Source: Spirochaetes bacterium GWE1_32_154
GTDB taxonomy: Bacteria > Spirochaetota > GWE2-31-10
Length of the DNA: 64,000 bases
NCBI GenBank assembly: GCA_001829315.1
Contig: MIAY01000013.1
Location: forward strand, 20,491 to 84,490
Reading direction: 5' to 3'
This document shows positions 1 through 8,756 of this stretch, one piece after another. Numbering within the stretch: the first letter of the stretch is position 1; every line of letters starts with the position of its first letter. A program made the translations under genes and the position numbers. The notes below the pieces were generated by a model. It was not told the origin of the DNA. It was given only the letters and a program-made list of their open reading frames with translations, and ran no database searches.

Positions 1-306
1 TGACTGATAAATAACGCCAATATCATGGCGTGATAACATTGCAAGAGCAGTTTTAGGACCGACACCGTCAACTTTGATTAAAGTTCTAAACCCGTCCCTT
101 GATTCTTCTTTAATAAAACCATACAACGTTACATTATCTTCCTTATGAATATAATGAGTAAATAACTTGATTTCAGTTCCGATCATTTCTGATAATTCTG
201 CACTATCATTTAAAGGTAAATATAAAATATAGCCGATTCCAAATGTTGACAGTATAACTGTATTATCTTTAACTCTATCAATTTTCCCTTGTATATGATC
301 GTACAT
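1..306 (-). CDS. ruvA: Holliday junction branch-migration protein RuvA (partial, 3' end outside window)
   Basis: This is the first 102 codons of RuvA, which binds the four-way Holliday junction as a tetramer and loads the RuvB motor. I translated the reverse strand directly: it begins MYDHIQGKIDRVKDNTVILS, continues through an OB-fold-like beta-rich segment, and reaches the helix-hairpin-helix motif near residues 83-93 (VDGVGPKTALA), the hallmark of RuvA domain II. The remaining half lies beyond the left edge. Its start codon is one base downstream of the ruvC stop codon, so the two are translationally coupled in a yebC-ruvC-ruvA operon. Seen directly: frame, motif and spacing. The function is known from the family. 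Confidence 0.93.
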   Translation of the reverse strand, partial: MYDHIQGKIDRVKDNTVILSTFGIGYILYLPLNDSAELSEMIGTEIKLFTHYIHKEDNVTLYGFIKEESRDGFRTLIKVDGVGPKTALAMLSRHDIGVIYQS

Positions 307-307
307 A

Positions 308-799
308 TTATCCTTTTATTTTTTCATAAATTCTATTTGTATTTATATGTGTTATTGCAAGTGCAATACCATCAGCCACGTCGTCCTGCAAAATTGCCAC
401 CTCATCACCAATAATCATGCGTAACATACGTTGCATCATTCCTTTATCTGCACGACCATATCCTGACAAAGCCTGTTTTACTTGCAAAGGGGTATATTCA
501 TATACTGGAATTAACGATTTCTCTAATGCCAGCAAAATTACCCCGCGGGCTTGTGCAACATTAATAACTGTTTTAACATTTTTAGCAAAAAAAATCTCTT
601 CAACAGAAGCATATGCAATGGTATAACTACCAAGCATTTCAATTAATTCATCATAAATAATTTGCAATCTTTTCCCGACAGAATCTTTTGATGATGTTTT
701 TATCAATTTAGAATCTAAAAGTTTCAATCGTGAATCCCGATATTGAACGACTCCGATTCCGACCCGTTCAATTCCGGGATCAATGCCTATGGTTATCAT
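308..799 (-). CDS. ruvC: Crossover junction endodeoxyribonuclease RuvC
   Basis: RuvC resolves Holliday junctions by paired nicks in the cytoplasm together with RuvAB. The 163-residue length is normal. The RNase H-like acidic catalytic set is present: D7 in the opening IGIDPG motif, E67 in VEEIFFAKN, and D140 and D143 near the C-terminus (QDDVADGIALAITH), matching D7, E66, D138 and D141 of the E. coli enzyme. The gene is immediately downstream of yebC (no gap) and one base upstream of ruvA, an arrangement common across bacteria. Confidence 0.97.
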   Translation of the reverse strand: MITIGIDPGIERVGIGVVQYRDSRLKLLDSKLIKTSSKDSVGKRLQIIYDELIEMLGSYTIAYASVEEIFFAKNVKTVINVAQARGVILLALEKSLIPVYEYTPLQVKQALSGYGRADKGMMQRMLRMIIGDEVAILQDDVADGIALAITHINTNRIYEKIKG

Positions 800-1537
800 C
801 TAACCGTTATAATCATCAGGAATTTTAAGATTAGTATATACAGCTTGAATATCATCAAGATCTTCTAATTTATCAATAAGTGCGATTACTTTATCAACTT
901 TATCTGCAGACACAACCTGATATGTATCAGGTACCATGGTAATTTCAGCTGAAATATGAGCAATGTTATTATCGTCAAAGGCTTTAAGAACTGCTTCAAA
1001 ATTTTCCTGATTAGTATAAACTATAATATTATCATCCTCAGTAACAACATCATCAGCACCGGAATCAATACCTATTTCGAATGCCTTTTCTTCAGAAATA
1101 ACTGCGATATCAAATAAAATAACACCTTTTTTATGGAATATATATGAAACACAACCATTAGCACCAAGATTACCGCCATTTTTTGCGAGAGATGATTTAA
1201 CATCAGACGATGTTCTATTTTTATTATCAGTCATTATTTCCATATAAATTGCTACACCATCAGGCCCATATCCTTCATACGTGAATTCATCATAATGAGA
1301 TGATTCCAACTCACCGGCTCCCTTCTTTATAGCTTTTTCCATCGTATCTTTAGGCATATTAGCTTCTTTTGCCTTTAAAATAGCAGCTCTGAGTCTTGGA
1401 TTTGACTCTGCACTACTTCCGCCAATTTTTGCAGCAACACTTAATTCTCTTATTATCTTCGTAAATATTGAAGCTCTTTTTTTATCATTGGCACCCTTCT
1501 TATGCTGAATATTTGCCCATTTACTATGTCCTGACAA
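800..1537 (-). CDS. yebC: YebC/PmpR family protein (DUF28)
   Basis: A 245-residue member of the YebC/PmpR family, recognised from the opening MSGHSKWANIQHKKGANDKK and the conserved YEGYGPDGVAIYMEIMTDNKNRT segment. Family members have been described as DNA-binding regulators, often of neighbouring ruv genes, and some have been linked to translation through proline stretches; which applies here is not visible. The start codon is TTG, supported by an AAGGAG ribosome site six bases upstream. It is the first gene of the yebC-ruvC-ruvA operon and abuts ruvC. Confidence 0.95.
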   Translation of the reverse strand: MSGHSKWANIQHKKGANDKKRASIFTKIIRELSVAAKIGGSSAESNPRLRAAILKAKEANMPKDTMEKAIKKGAGELESSHYDEFTYEGYGPDGVAIYMEIMTDNKNRTSSDVKSSLAKNGGNLGANGCVSYIFHKKGVILFDIAVISEEKAFEIGIDSGADDVVTEDDNIIVYTNQENFEAVLKAFDDNNIAHISAEITMVPDTYQVVSADKVDKVIALIDKLEDLDDIQAVYTNLKIPDDYNG

Positions 1538-1559
1538 GATATGCTCCTTACAATACTAT

Positions 1560-1589
1560 TATTTAAAATAAAAAACGATTTTACAGCAA
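1560..1589 (-). promoter_or_regulatory. Possible sigma-70 promoter of yebC-ruvC-ruvA
   Basis: On the minus strand TTGCTG (1584-1589) is followed after 18 bases by TAAATA (1560-1565), about 20 bases upstream of the yebC start. The spacing is good but the match is moderate in AT-rich DNA, so this is a guess. Confidence 0.33.
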
Positions 1590-1648
1590 AAATAATATAT
1601 AAAAAAAACTCTTTAATGTCAATTTCATTCATATAAATCTATATGAAT

Positions 1649-1674
1649 AAAAAAACGGGGTTTCCCCCGTTTTT
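1649..1674 (-). terminator. Rho-independent terminator of flaA
   Basis: On the minus strand an AACGGGG / CCCCGTT stem with a very short loop is followed by a run of T, starting directly at the flaA stop codon. It closes the flaA transcript and separates it from yebC. Confidence 0.85.
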
Positions 1675-2602
1675 AATAACCAGTAGTTGAACTATGCATT
1701 CTCTGACTTTCCAGCCACTGTAAATATACTGTTTTATTAACACGTTCCATTTCAAAACGCGCCCTTTTCAAAAGTTCTTCTTTATAAATCCCGAAAATAT
1801 CTTCCTGGAGATACTCATAATTATCCAATCGTAAAAAATGCTCATCAAAGTCTGCTGTAATTTCTTTAATCATAGTTGTAAAATTACCCGTTCGTTCTGT
1901 CTTATCCCTTTGTATTATGATACCGATAAATTTTAAATATGGATACTCATCAGGATAATAAGGTATTTTAGATCTTGTTTTATCTCGATTCTTTTTTTCT
2001 GTTTCATAATTAGGATTAATCCATGTTAATGTTCTCCAACCGAGAAAATTAAGCGTTCCCATGTATATATCCCGTTCTTCTCCACTATTATTTTTTACCC
2101 GTACATATAACCCGAAATTAAAGTTATTTCCAAGTATCCTGATTGATAACTTTCTCATAACACCGACATTTCTAATAACACCCTTATTTAAAAAATAAGT
2201 TCCCATACCATCCGGATTAGCCGGATCATCATAGTACGCCGGTATTTCAAAAGGAGGATAAATTTCAACATCAGAATGTGCATTTCTTTCAGGGAAATAG
2301 GACCGAACGGCCAAAACCGTACTACCTGAGTAATTAATCGAATTTGTAACATTTAAAACATATGTTTTATTGACTGCTACCGGGATTTGTGAAGATTTTC
2401 GTACCTTAGCACTCCAATTTGAAGGATCAAGACTTGCTATCATCTCTCCTTGAGCATCATTCATGCCCCATCCATTATCAACATCTTTACTAAAGTCAAC
2501 CGTAGTATCATTAAGACTACTAAAATCAATAAGTACTTCTTCCCTGGAAAACAAACTTACTAGTAACAAAATAAAAACCGAAGAAATAACCAATCTCTTC
2601 AT
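1673..2602 (-). CDS. flaA: FlaA-type flagellar filament outer-layer (sheath) protein
   Basis: A 309-residue exported protein of the spirochaete FlaA family, which forms the sheath around the FlaB core of periplasmic flagella. Residues 1-19 form a Sec signal peptide (MKRLVISSVFILLLVSLFS). Recognised family blocks include the WSAKVRKSSQIPV region, the PPFEIPAYYD segment, the GVIRNVGVMRKLSIRILGNNF block, and the GTLNFLGWRTLTWINPNY and KIPYYPDEYPYLKF blocks. It is transcribed alone, with its own terminator and about 150 bp of upstream DNA; a GGTGG ribosome site precedes the ATG. Presence of FlaA is the best taxonomic marker in this window. I cannot tell which FlaA paralogue it is, but the sequence blocks look closest to FlaA2-type proteins. 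Confidence 0.85.
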   Translation of the reverse strand: MKRLVISSVFILLLVSLFSREEVLIDFSSLNDTTVDFSKDVDNGWGMNDAQGEMIASLDPSNWSAKVRKSSQIPVAVNKTYVLNVTNSINYSGSTVLAVRSYFPERNAHSDVEIYPPFEIPAYYDDPANPDGMGTYFLNKGVIRNVGVMRKLSIRILGNNFNFGLYVRVKNNSGEERDIYMGTLNFLGWRTLTWINPNYETEKKNRDKTRSKIPYYPDEYPYLKFIGIIIQRDKTERTGNFTTMIKEITADFDEHFLRLDNYEYLQEDIFGIYKEELLKRARFEMERVNKTVYLQWLESQRMHSSTTGY

Positions 2603-2733
2603 ATTAAACCACCATATTCCATTTTTTTTGTATAAAACTCTGTACAGTAATTGAGTTTAATCATACATTTAAAATATCGGTTTATTATTTTTTTCATTAA
2701 GAAAAATTATATAAAATAATTAAGAAAAGAAAT

Positions 2734-2753
2734 GTATTTTTGCGAGAGGCTCT
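2734..2753. repeat. Half-copy of the dispersed GAGGCTCTTGCAAAAA palindromic element
   Basis: The sequence GTATTTTTGCGAGAGGCTCT matches one end of the repeat family described at 27799-27918, with one internal change. No partner arm is present. It abuts the stop codon of the lptA-like gene (2752-2754). Confidence 0.5.
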
Positions 2754-3441
2754 ACTTATCTGAGTTAATTATTTCAGCATCAAGATCGCCTTGAAGTATA
2801 AATGTATTATTTTCTACATCAACAATAATCTTTCGTGCTGAATATTCCGACCCCTGATTACGGACTTTAGGGAATCCGCTGATAGACATGAGCTTATCTT
2901 TTTTTGTATACTTTACAAAAGCTCCTGTAGCTAAAATGTCTTTTTGATAAATTCTTGTATTACCTTGTATTATTGTAATACTCTCATCTTCATAATTATA
3001 AATTGTATCACCAAACACTGCAACTTCTTCTTTTGCATCGGTATAAAAAGCATTTTCTCTGATTACAAATTTCTTCTCATCTCTATAATAATCAGCCGCT
3101 TCTCCACCGATTTGAACCTCATCTTTTTCGTTAAATATTCGTACATTTTTAATAAATTTTGCTCTATCGATTTTGTCTTCATTTTTTTCATCTTTATAAA
3201 AATAAATTTCAATATCTGTACAATATATTTTATTATCATCAATTTCTAAATATGAATTCCCCTGACCAAGAAACATATTCCCCCCGCGCACTTCACGATA
3301 GGTAGCAAGATCAGCTTTAAATATAACTACTTTTTTAACATCATCTTTTTTTTTTGCTGGTTCTGCAGCATAAAGAATTGAAAATGAAAAAATTAATAGC
3401 AAACAATAATATTTCACTCTATTATTTCTCCTCATCTTCAT
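2752..3441 (-). CDS. lptA: LptA/OstA-like LPS-transport periplasmic protein
   Basis: A 229-residue exported protein with a signal peptide (hydrophobic residues 10-25, YYCLLLIFSFSILYAAEP) followed by repeated short beta strands typical of the OstA-like LptA fold (EIDDNKIYCTDIEIYF, KNVRIFNEKDEVQIGGEAADYY, ATGAFVKYTKKDKLM). LptA bridges the periplasm and carries LPS from LptC to LptD. The gene starts 20 bases inside the end of the lptC-like gene, so the pair is translationally coupled; ATG codons at 3441 and 3435 are both possible starts. No lptB ATPase gene is adjacent. In spirochaetes without classical LPS the same proteins may move another glycolipid; that is inference. Confidence 0.72.
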   Translation of the reverse strand: MKMRRNNRVKYYCLLLIFSFSILYAAEPAKKKDDVKKVVIFKADLATYREVRGGNMFLGQGNSYLEIDDNKIYCTDIEIYFYKDEKNEDKIDRAKFIKNVRIFNEKDEVQIGGEAADYYRDEKKFVIRENAFYTDAKEEVAVFGDTIYNYEDESITIIQGNTRIYQKDILATGAFVKYTKKDKLMSISGFPKVRNQGSEYSARKIIVDVENNTFILQGDLDAEIINSDK

Positions 3442-3964
3442 AAAAATAATTTAAATCCATAGTAGTAAATGTTGTAATTTGATTAGTTAAATCTGATTGC
3501 ATTGAATCGGCAATTAAAATAGAACCATCTTCTTTTGTAATTAAAACTTTTGTTTTGGAATCCATCGTATTATTTTTATAATTTAATGCTAAACTATCAG
3601 TTTCTAATTTTATTTTATCATCAAGTTTCTCAATAACAACATTTTCAGAAAAAATCAATTCACTATTATTTGAGTTAATAATACCTTTATCAGATTTTAT
3701 TAAAGTAGTAATCTCAGCTTTAGAATTATATACCTTTGCTGAAATAACAACACACTCTATTTCTTTCTTTTTTTCAAAAGTTTTTCCTGTATCTATGTGA
3801 GCTTCAAGAAATAATCTGCCACTTTTATATATATAATGTGTATAATCTGTTTGAACAACATCAGGATATTCAACTACCACTTCAGCAACTTTTTTTTTAA
3901 CAGAAACACAACTTAGTATATTAATACTCACAATTACACATACTATACTTTTTAAATACCTCAC
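3422..3964 (-). CDS. lptC: LptC-like LPS-export lipoprotein
   Basis: A 180-residue predicted lipoprotein: hydrophobic leader ending in a lipobox (SINILSC, cysteine 19). The mature part is beta-rich and matches the LptC/YrbK-type organisation of repeated strand pairs (IECVVISAKVYNSKAEITTLIKSDKGIINSNN, split here only by turns). LptC normally has an inner-membrane anchor rather than a lipid anchor, but lipoprotein versions are common outside Proteobacteria. Coupled to the lptA-like gene downstream and three bases downstream of pyrG. The assignment rests on the fold pattern and the partner gene, so it is less certain than lptA. Confidence 0.65.
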   Translation of the reverse strand: MRYLKSIVCVIVSINILSCVSVKKKVAEVVVEYPDVVQTDYTHYIYKSGRLFLEAHIDTGKTFEKKKEIECVVISAKVYNSKAEITTLIKSDKGIINSNNSELIFSENVVIEKLDDKIKLETDSLALNYKNNTMDSKTKVLITKEDGSILIADSMQSDLTNQITTFTTMDLNYFYEDEEK

Positions 3965-3967
3965 AAA

Positions 3968-5581
3968 TTAAACCTTACCCCGTTTATTAATCGAAGCACA
4001 TATAAAATCACGAAAAATCGGGTGTGCATCAAAGGGATTTGATTTAAATTCCGGATGAAACTGAACACCAATGCTAAATGGATGTTGAGGCCATTCAACT
4101 GCTTCAACTAACTTTTCACCTTCTGTGGTACATGAAATAATTAAACCTTTACTCTCAAACTCTTTTCGATATTTCCCATTAAATTCATATCGATGTCTAT
4201 GTCTTTCACTAAGCGAATCAGATTTATAGGCGGCAAACATTCTCGTATTTGGCACTATAACAGACTGATATGCACCAAGACGCATAGTACCACCTTTATC
4301 ATCAACGTATTCCTGTTCTTCTAAAAGATTAACAACAGGATATTCGGTATCAGGATCAAACTCTTTTGAATTTGCATTATTAAAGCCTAATACATTTCGT
4401 GCGTACTCGATAACCATTATCTGCATACCTAGGCATATACCAAAATATGGAATTTTATTTTCTCTGGCATATTTTGCAGCAATTATCTTACCTTCAACAC
4501 CTCTTTCACCGAAACCACCTGGAATAAGCACACCATCAACATCACCTAATAAGGTGATTACCGATTCATTCGTTATATCTTCACTGTCAAGTTTAACAAT
4601 TTTCAATTTAGCATGATTATAATATCCTGCATGATTTAACGCTTCATATATTGATTTATAAGAATCCTGAAGTTTTATATATTTTCCGATAACAGCAATT
4701 CTAACTTCAGTTTCAGGATTTTTCAAGATTTTAATCAGCTTATTCCATCGCGTTAAATCAGTCACTTTATCTTTATGTAATTGAAGTTTTTTTATTATTA
4801 CATCAGTTAACCCTTTATTTTCATAATCAACCGGTATTTCATAAATTGAATCTTTTATATCAACTGCAGAAATAATTGCACTTGATTCAACATTGGTAAA
4901 TAATGAAATTTTCTTTTTCATATCCGATGACATTTCCTGATCTATTCTACACATTAAAATATCAGGCTGAATACCAATTTCCCTTAATTTCTGAACAGAA
5001 TGTTGTGTAGGTTTTGTTTTCAATTCACCTGCAGCTGTTATTGTAGGAATAAGCGTTAAATGAACAAATAAAACATTCTCCCGACCGATATCAATAATAA
5101 ATTGTCGTGCTGCTTCAAGAAAAGGAACCGACTCAATGTCCCCTACTGTTCCTCCAATTTCAATTATAACTATATCAACATCTTTTGCAACTAACTTGAT
5201 TCTTCTTTTAATTTCATCAGTGATATGTGGAATAACCTGAACACATTTACCTAGATAATGACCTTTTCGCTCTCTTTCAATAACTTCCTTGTATACCTGA
5301 CCGGTTGTTATTGAGTTAAGTTTTGTTATTTTTGTTGATGTAAATCTTTCGTAATTACCTAAATCAAGATCTGTTTCAGCCCCATCATCAGTTACATACA
5401 CTTCTCCATGTTGAAATGGACTCATAGTTCCAGCATCAATATTCAGATACGGATCTACTTTAAGCATTTGAATTTTATATCCTCGTGATTCTAATAAAGC
5501 ACCAATTGATGAAGCGGCAATTCCTTTACCCAAAGAAGAACAAACGCCACCTGACACAAAAATATATTTTACACTATCCAT
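3968..5581 (-). CDS. pyrG: CTP synthase
   Basis: CTP synthase makes CTP from UTP, ATP and glutamine. The amidoligase half opens with [20 protein letters not shown] and has the [21 protein letters not shown] block. The C-terminal class I glutaminase half has the nucleophile cysteine in YFGICLGMQ and the His-Glu pair in FHPEF. I place the start at ATG 5581 (537 residues), with AGGGG nine bases upstream, rather than the in-frame TTG six codons earlier that would lie inside that ribosome site. Flanked by the TPR gene (26 bp upstream of this start) and lptC (3 bp downstream) in the long phoH operon. Confidence 0.97.
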   Translation of the reverse strand: MDSVKYIFVSGGVCSSLGKGIAASSIGALLESRGYKIQMLKVDPYLNIDAGTMSPFQHGEVYVTDDGAETDLDLGNYERFTSTKITKLNSITTGQVYKEVIERERKGHYLGKCVQVIPHITDEIKRRIKLVAKDVDIVIIEIGGTVGDIESVPFLEAARQFIIDIGRENVLFVHLTLIPTITAAGELKTKPTQHSVQKLREIGIQPDILMCRIDQEMSSDMKKKISLFTNVESSAIISAVDIKDSIYEIPVDYENKGLTDVIIKKLQLHKDKVTDLTRWNKLIKILKNPETEVRIAVIGKYIKLQDSYKSIYEALNHAGYYNHAKLKIVKLDSEDITNESVITLLGDVDGVLIPGGFGERGVEGKIIAAKYARENKIPYFGICLGMQIMVIEYARNVLGFNNANSKEFDPDTEYPVVNLLEEQEYVDDKGGTMRLGAYQSVIVPNTRMFAAYKSDSLSERHRHRYEFNGKYRKEFESKGLIISCTTEGEKLVEAVEWPQHPFSIGVQFHPEFKSNPFDAHPIFRDFICASINKRGKV

Positions 5582-5607
5582 AATGAATCGCCCCTTCAAA
5601 TAATTTT

Positions 5608-7494
5608 TTATTTTTTTATCAACACAATATAATCACCAACATCAATATCTTTATAGGAATCAATATCTTTATACTTTATTTCACTAATATTTTCATCAAT
5701 TTTTACAAGAATTCCTGTACCTTTAATATCAGATTTATCAATAAGAAAATCTGTTTTACTCTGTTCAAGACTGTATGTTTTATTTTTAATAATATAAACA
5801 CCATCACGAAGTTTAACACCATGCTTTCTTCCTGCACTGATTAATGCAGTATTCCCTGATAATTTTATAATTTTTGCCCGTAATGGAATAACTGAGTCAA
5901 TTTTTCTTAAAATTGTTGCACTTGTAATAACCATTTTATCATTTCCAAACTGATACGTTCCAAATGAATGAATCAAATCAGAATTTGTTGTATTATGCAA
6001 TTTTAAATCGACCTCAACTATTGTATCGATTTCTTTTACAAACAAATCAATGTAAAAGTATGCCTCTTTCCCTTGAGAAATACTCATTTTCTCATTTCTC
6101 GAGTATTCCTTATCAATAAATGGTAAAAGTTCATACTTATATTTTCCATAGCTCAAATTCTCAAGTAACAATGCATACATAGATTCTACCTGATAATGAT
6201 AATTTTCAATATTATAATTAATAAAAACAGGAATTGTATAAGTCTCACTATCAATATTATATTGATTTACTTGCCAATCGACACCTAAACGATATACTAA
6301 ATTCCGTCCCTGCATCTCGATCATATCTTTAATATCTTTTGATTTTGTAATTTCATAAATAAGCTTTAATTCTTTAAAATATCTTTCGGGGAAATTAATG
6401 CTCTTATAATAATCAGCTAATTCACTTCTTGAATCAGCATTTTCAGGATTAAGCATAATTGATTTTCGTAAATTAAATAAATACAAATCAAAATTAGCAG
6501 TTCGCTTGGCTTCTAATGATTTCTGATTATAATATAATGATCTTGATATTCTTAAAGAAGCGGATAAAGGAAATTTTTCTAAAAGAATAGAATCAAGAAA
6601 GAAAGCAGCAATCTCATCATCCGGTCGTAATGATATTGATTTATTTAAACTGGAAACAGTATTATTAATATCAGATACTTTATTATATCCATGTGATAAA
6701 TTATAATAAATACTATTATCAGTTGATTTTTTATTTAAAACATCTTTATAAACCGCTAAAGCCTCATCAGGATTATTTATATAAAGCAAATATTTTGCTT
6801 TATATATTTTATATTCTAAAGAATCTTTAATTTCCAAAGCAATATTAATCATATCTAATGCATCTCTAATTAATCTTTGCTTAAATTTGAATTTTGAATA
6901 TTGAAAATACAAATCATTATATAATGAATTGTATCGTAAATTTGTTTGATAATATTGTTCAGCTTTTACAATGTCAATATCTTCATAATATTGAGAAAGT
7001 TTGAGTAAAGCATGCACATTTTTCTGATCTGATTTTAAAATTGATAACAAAGTATCTTTCGCAAGAATTTCCCTTTCAGTTAAAAAATAAACATTTGCCA
7101 ATCCGTTAAAAGCATCCATATTTAACGGATCACTTGCAATAATACTTTTATACTTACTCTCAGCAATATTAAATCGTTTTAATTTTGTTTCAATATCTGC
7201 TGAAAAAATAATTAAATCTGAACGTTGAGGTGCTAAGGTAAGTGCTTTACTTATATATGTAAAAGCATATTCAAAACTACCTGATTCATAATACACTCTG
7301 GAAATCAATTCGATTGCATCAATATAATGTGGATTTACCTGCAATGAATCTTTCAATACATCAATAGCTTTATTATAATCTTGATTAAAAAAGTGTAACC
7401 GGGCCTGTTCATATAAATCGATAGGATTATTTGAAAAAATCAAGTGTGAAATGTTAATTATTAAGAGAAACAGGAAAAACTTTTTATTTATCAT
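5608..7494 (-). CDS. Exported TPR-repeat protein of unknown function
   Basis: A 628-residue protein with a signal peptide (about residues 1-21) followed by many tetratricopeptide repeats over roughly residues 22-380, including units such as YIDAIELISRVYYESGSFEY. The C-terminal 200 residues are beta-rich and end in a small barrel-like module (GNTALISAGRKHGVKLRDG) of a type often found at the end of spirochaete periplasmic TPR proteins. It probably acts as a periplasmic scaffold. It overlaps corC by four bases and so is coupled to it. No catalytic motif is visible; I do not assign a specific role. Confidence 0.7.
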   Translation of the reverse strand: MINKKFFLFLLIINISHLIFSNNPIDLYEQARLHFFNQDYNKAIDVLKDSLQVNPHYIDAIELISRVYYESGSFEYAFTYISKALTLAPQRSDLIIFSADIETKLKRFNIAESKYKSIIASDPLNMDAFNGLANVYFLTEREILAKDTLLSILKSDQKNVHALLKLSQYYEDIDIVKAEQYYQTNLRYNSLYNDLYFQYSKFKFKQRLIRDALDMINIALEIKDSLEYKIYKAKYLLYINNPDEALAVYKDVLNKKSTDNSIYYNLSHGYNKVSDINNTVSSLNKSISLRPDDEIAAFFLDSILLEKFPLSASLRISRSLYYNQKSLEAKRTANFDLYLFNLRKSIMLNPENADSRSELADYYKSINFPERYFKELKLIYEITKSKDIKDMIEMQGRNLVYRLGVDWQVNQYNIDSETYTIPVFINYNIENYHYQVESMYALLLENLSYGKYKYELLPFIDKEYSRNEKMSISQGKEAYFYIDLFVKEIDTIVEVDLKLHNTTNSDLIHSFGTYQFGNDKMVITSATILRKIDSVIPLRAKIIKLSGNTALISAGRKHGVKLRDGVYIIKNKTYSLEQSKTDFLIDKSDIKGTGILVKIDENISEIKYKDIDSYKDIDVGDYIVLIKK

Positions 7495-8300
7495 TTTGTA
7501 ACCTGAACGGAATCAATTTCTTTTTCAATTCTAACTAACTTTATCTTTCTACCAGAAATAGCTGCAATTGTAAATATATAATTTTGATACCTGACAACTT
7601 CATTTTGTTTCGGTATTCTACCAAGAATCATATAAATCAAACCGCCAACAGTATCTATGTCATCTTCTTCAAAATCAGTTCCAATAGCTTCATTTAAATC
7701 ATCAATATTTATTCTTCCATTAACCAGATAACTTTTTTCATCAATTTGAATGATATTACTTCCTTCTTTATCAAATTCATCTTTAATATCACCAACAATT
7801 CTTTCAATTATATCTTCAAGACAAACAATACCGGAAATACCGCCATACTCATCAACAACTATTGATAAATGAATTTTATTTTCTCTAAATTCAACCAATA
7901 AATCATTTATTGGTTTTATTTCAGGAACAAAATAAGGCTCCCGTAATATCTCATTAATGAGAAACTGTTCTTTATTAAAAACATACTTCATCAGATCCTT
8001 TGCATGAAGAATTCCGATTACATTATCATACTCTTCATCAAAAACAGGAATTCGGGAAACTCCTTTTTCCTGTATCATAGCAACAACTTCTTCAATCGAC
8101 GCTTTTATATCAATTGAATGTAAATCTACCCGAGGAACCATTATATCCCGAACAGAAATATTACTTAATTTTATTATATTCAAAATCATATTTTCTTCAT
8201 ACGCAGAAAGTATTTTACCGCCTTCTTTCATTTCTTCTATAATTTTTTCTATAAGAATATTCTTTTTTGAATCACCAAACTTAATATCACCTATTTTCAT
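7491..8300 (-). CDS. corC: CorC/YbeX-type CBS-domain protein
   Basis: A 269-residue cytoplasmic protein with two CBS domains (about residues 60-180; motifs VRDIMVPRVDLHSID, VSRIPVFDEEYDNVIGILHAKDLM and IHLSIVVDEYGGISGIVCLEDI) and the CorC_HlyC transporter-associated domain at the C-terminus (residues 190-262, YLVNGRINIDDLNEAIG). It lacks the DUF21 membrane domain of the long haemolysin-C-like proteins, which is the YbeX/CorC form. Family members are linked to magnesium/cobalt efflux and, in E. coli, to ribosome metabolism next to ybeY. Here too it directly follows ybeY with no gap. Confidence 0.88.
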   Translation of the reverse strand: MKIGDIKFGDSKKNILIEKIIEEMKEGGKILSAYEENMILNIIKLSNISVRDIMVPRVDLHSIDIKASIEEVVAMIQEKGVSRIPVFDEEYDNVIGILHAKDLMKYVFNKEQFLINEILREPYFVPEIKPINDLLVEFRENKIHLSIVVDEYGGISGIVCLEDIIERIVGDIKDEFDKEGSNIIQIDEKSYLVNGRINIDDLNEAIGTDFEEDDIDTVGGLIYMILGRIPKQNEVVRYQNYIFTIAAISGRKIKLVRIEKEIDSVQVTK

Positions 8301-8756
8301 TTATTCTATTATATCTCCGGTTAACTCGTTATAAATTTTTTTCTCCAGCATACTCATTTCTCCTTCTTCATTTTCATCATGATCATAGCCAAGTAAATGA
8401 AGAATTCCATGCAATATAAGATATTTTACTTCAGTAAATAAATCATGCCCCAATTCTTTAGCCTGGTTTTCTGTATATGGCACGGCAATAACAACATCGC
8501 CAAGAAATTTGTTTTCAAAACCAAAATCATCACCTTCAATTTGAGAAAACGATAAAACATCTGTTTCATTATTTTTACCACGAAACTCTTTATTAATCTC
8601 TCTAATTCTATCATTATCAGTAAAAACAACCGATAAAAAGTAATCACTTTTATCTAATTTTTTAAGCACAGAATCAACCCATGCAACCACATCTTTTTGA
8701 GGTATATTTTTTTTATATTCCTTATCATCATATTCAATCATATATTCAGTTTTCAT
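8301..8756 (-). CDS. ybeY: Endoribonuclease YbeY
   Basis: A 151-residue zinc-dependent endoribonuclease used in 16S rRNA 3'-end maturation and ribosome quality control. The metal-binding signature is intact: H116, H120 and H126 in HGILHLLGYDHD. The family block FRGKNNETDVLSFSQ is also present. It overlaps pgpH by four bases and abuts corC; phoH-pgpH-ybeY-corC is a widely conserved cluster. Confidence 0.95.
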   Translation of the reverse strand: MKTEYMIEYDDKEYKKNIPQKDVVAWVDSVLKKLDKSDYFLSVVFTDNDRIREINKEFRGKNNETDVLSFSQIEGDDFGFENKFLGDVVIAVPYTENQAKELGHDLFTEVKYLILHGILHLLGYDHDENEEGEMSMLEKKIYNELTGDIIE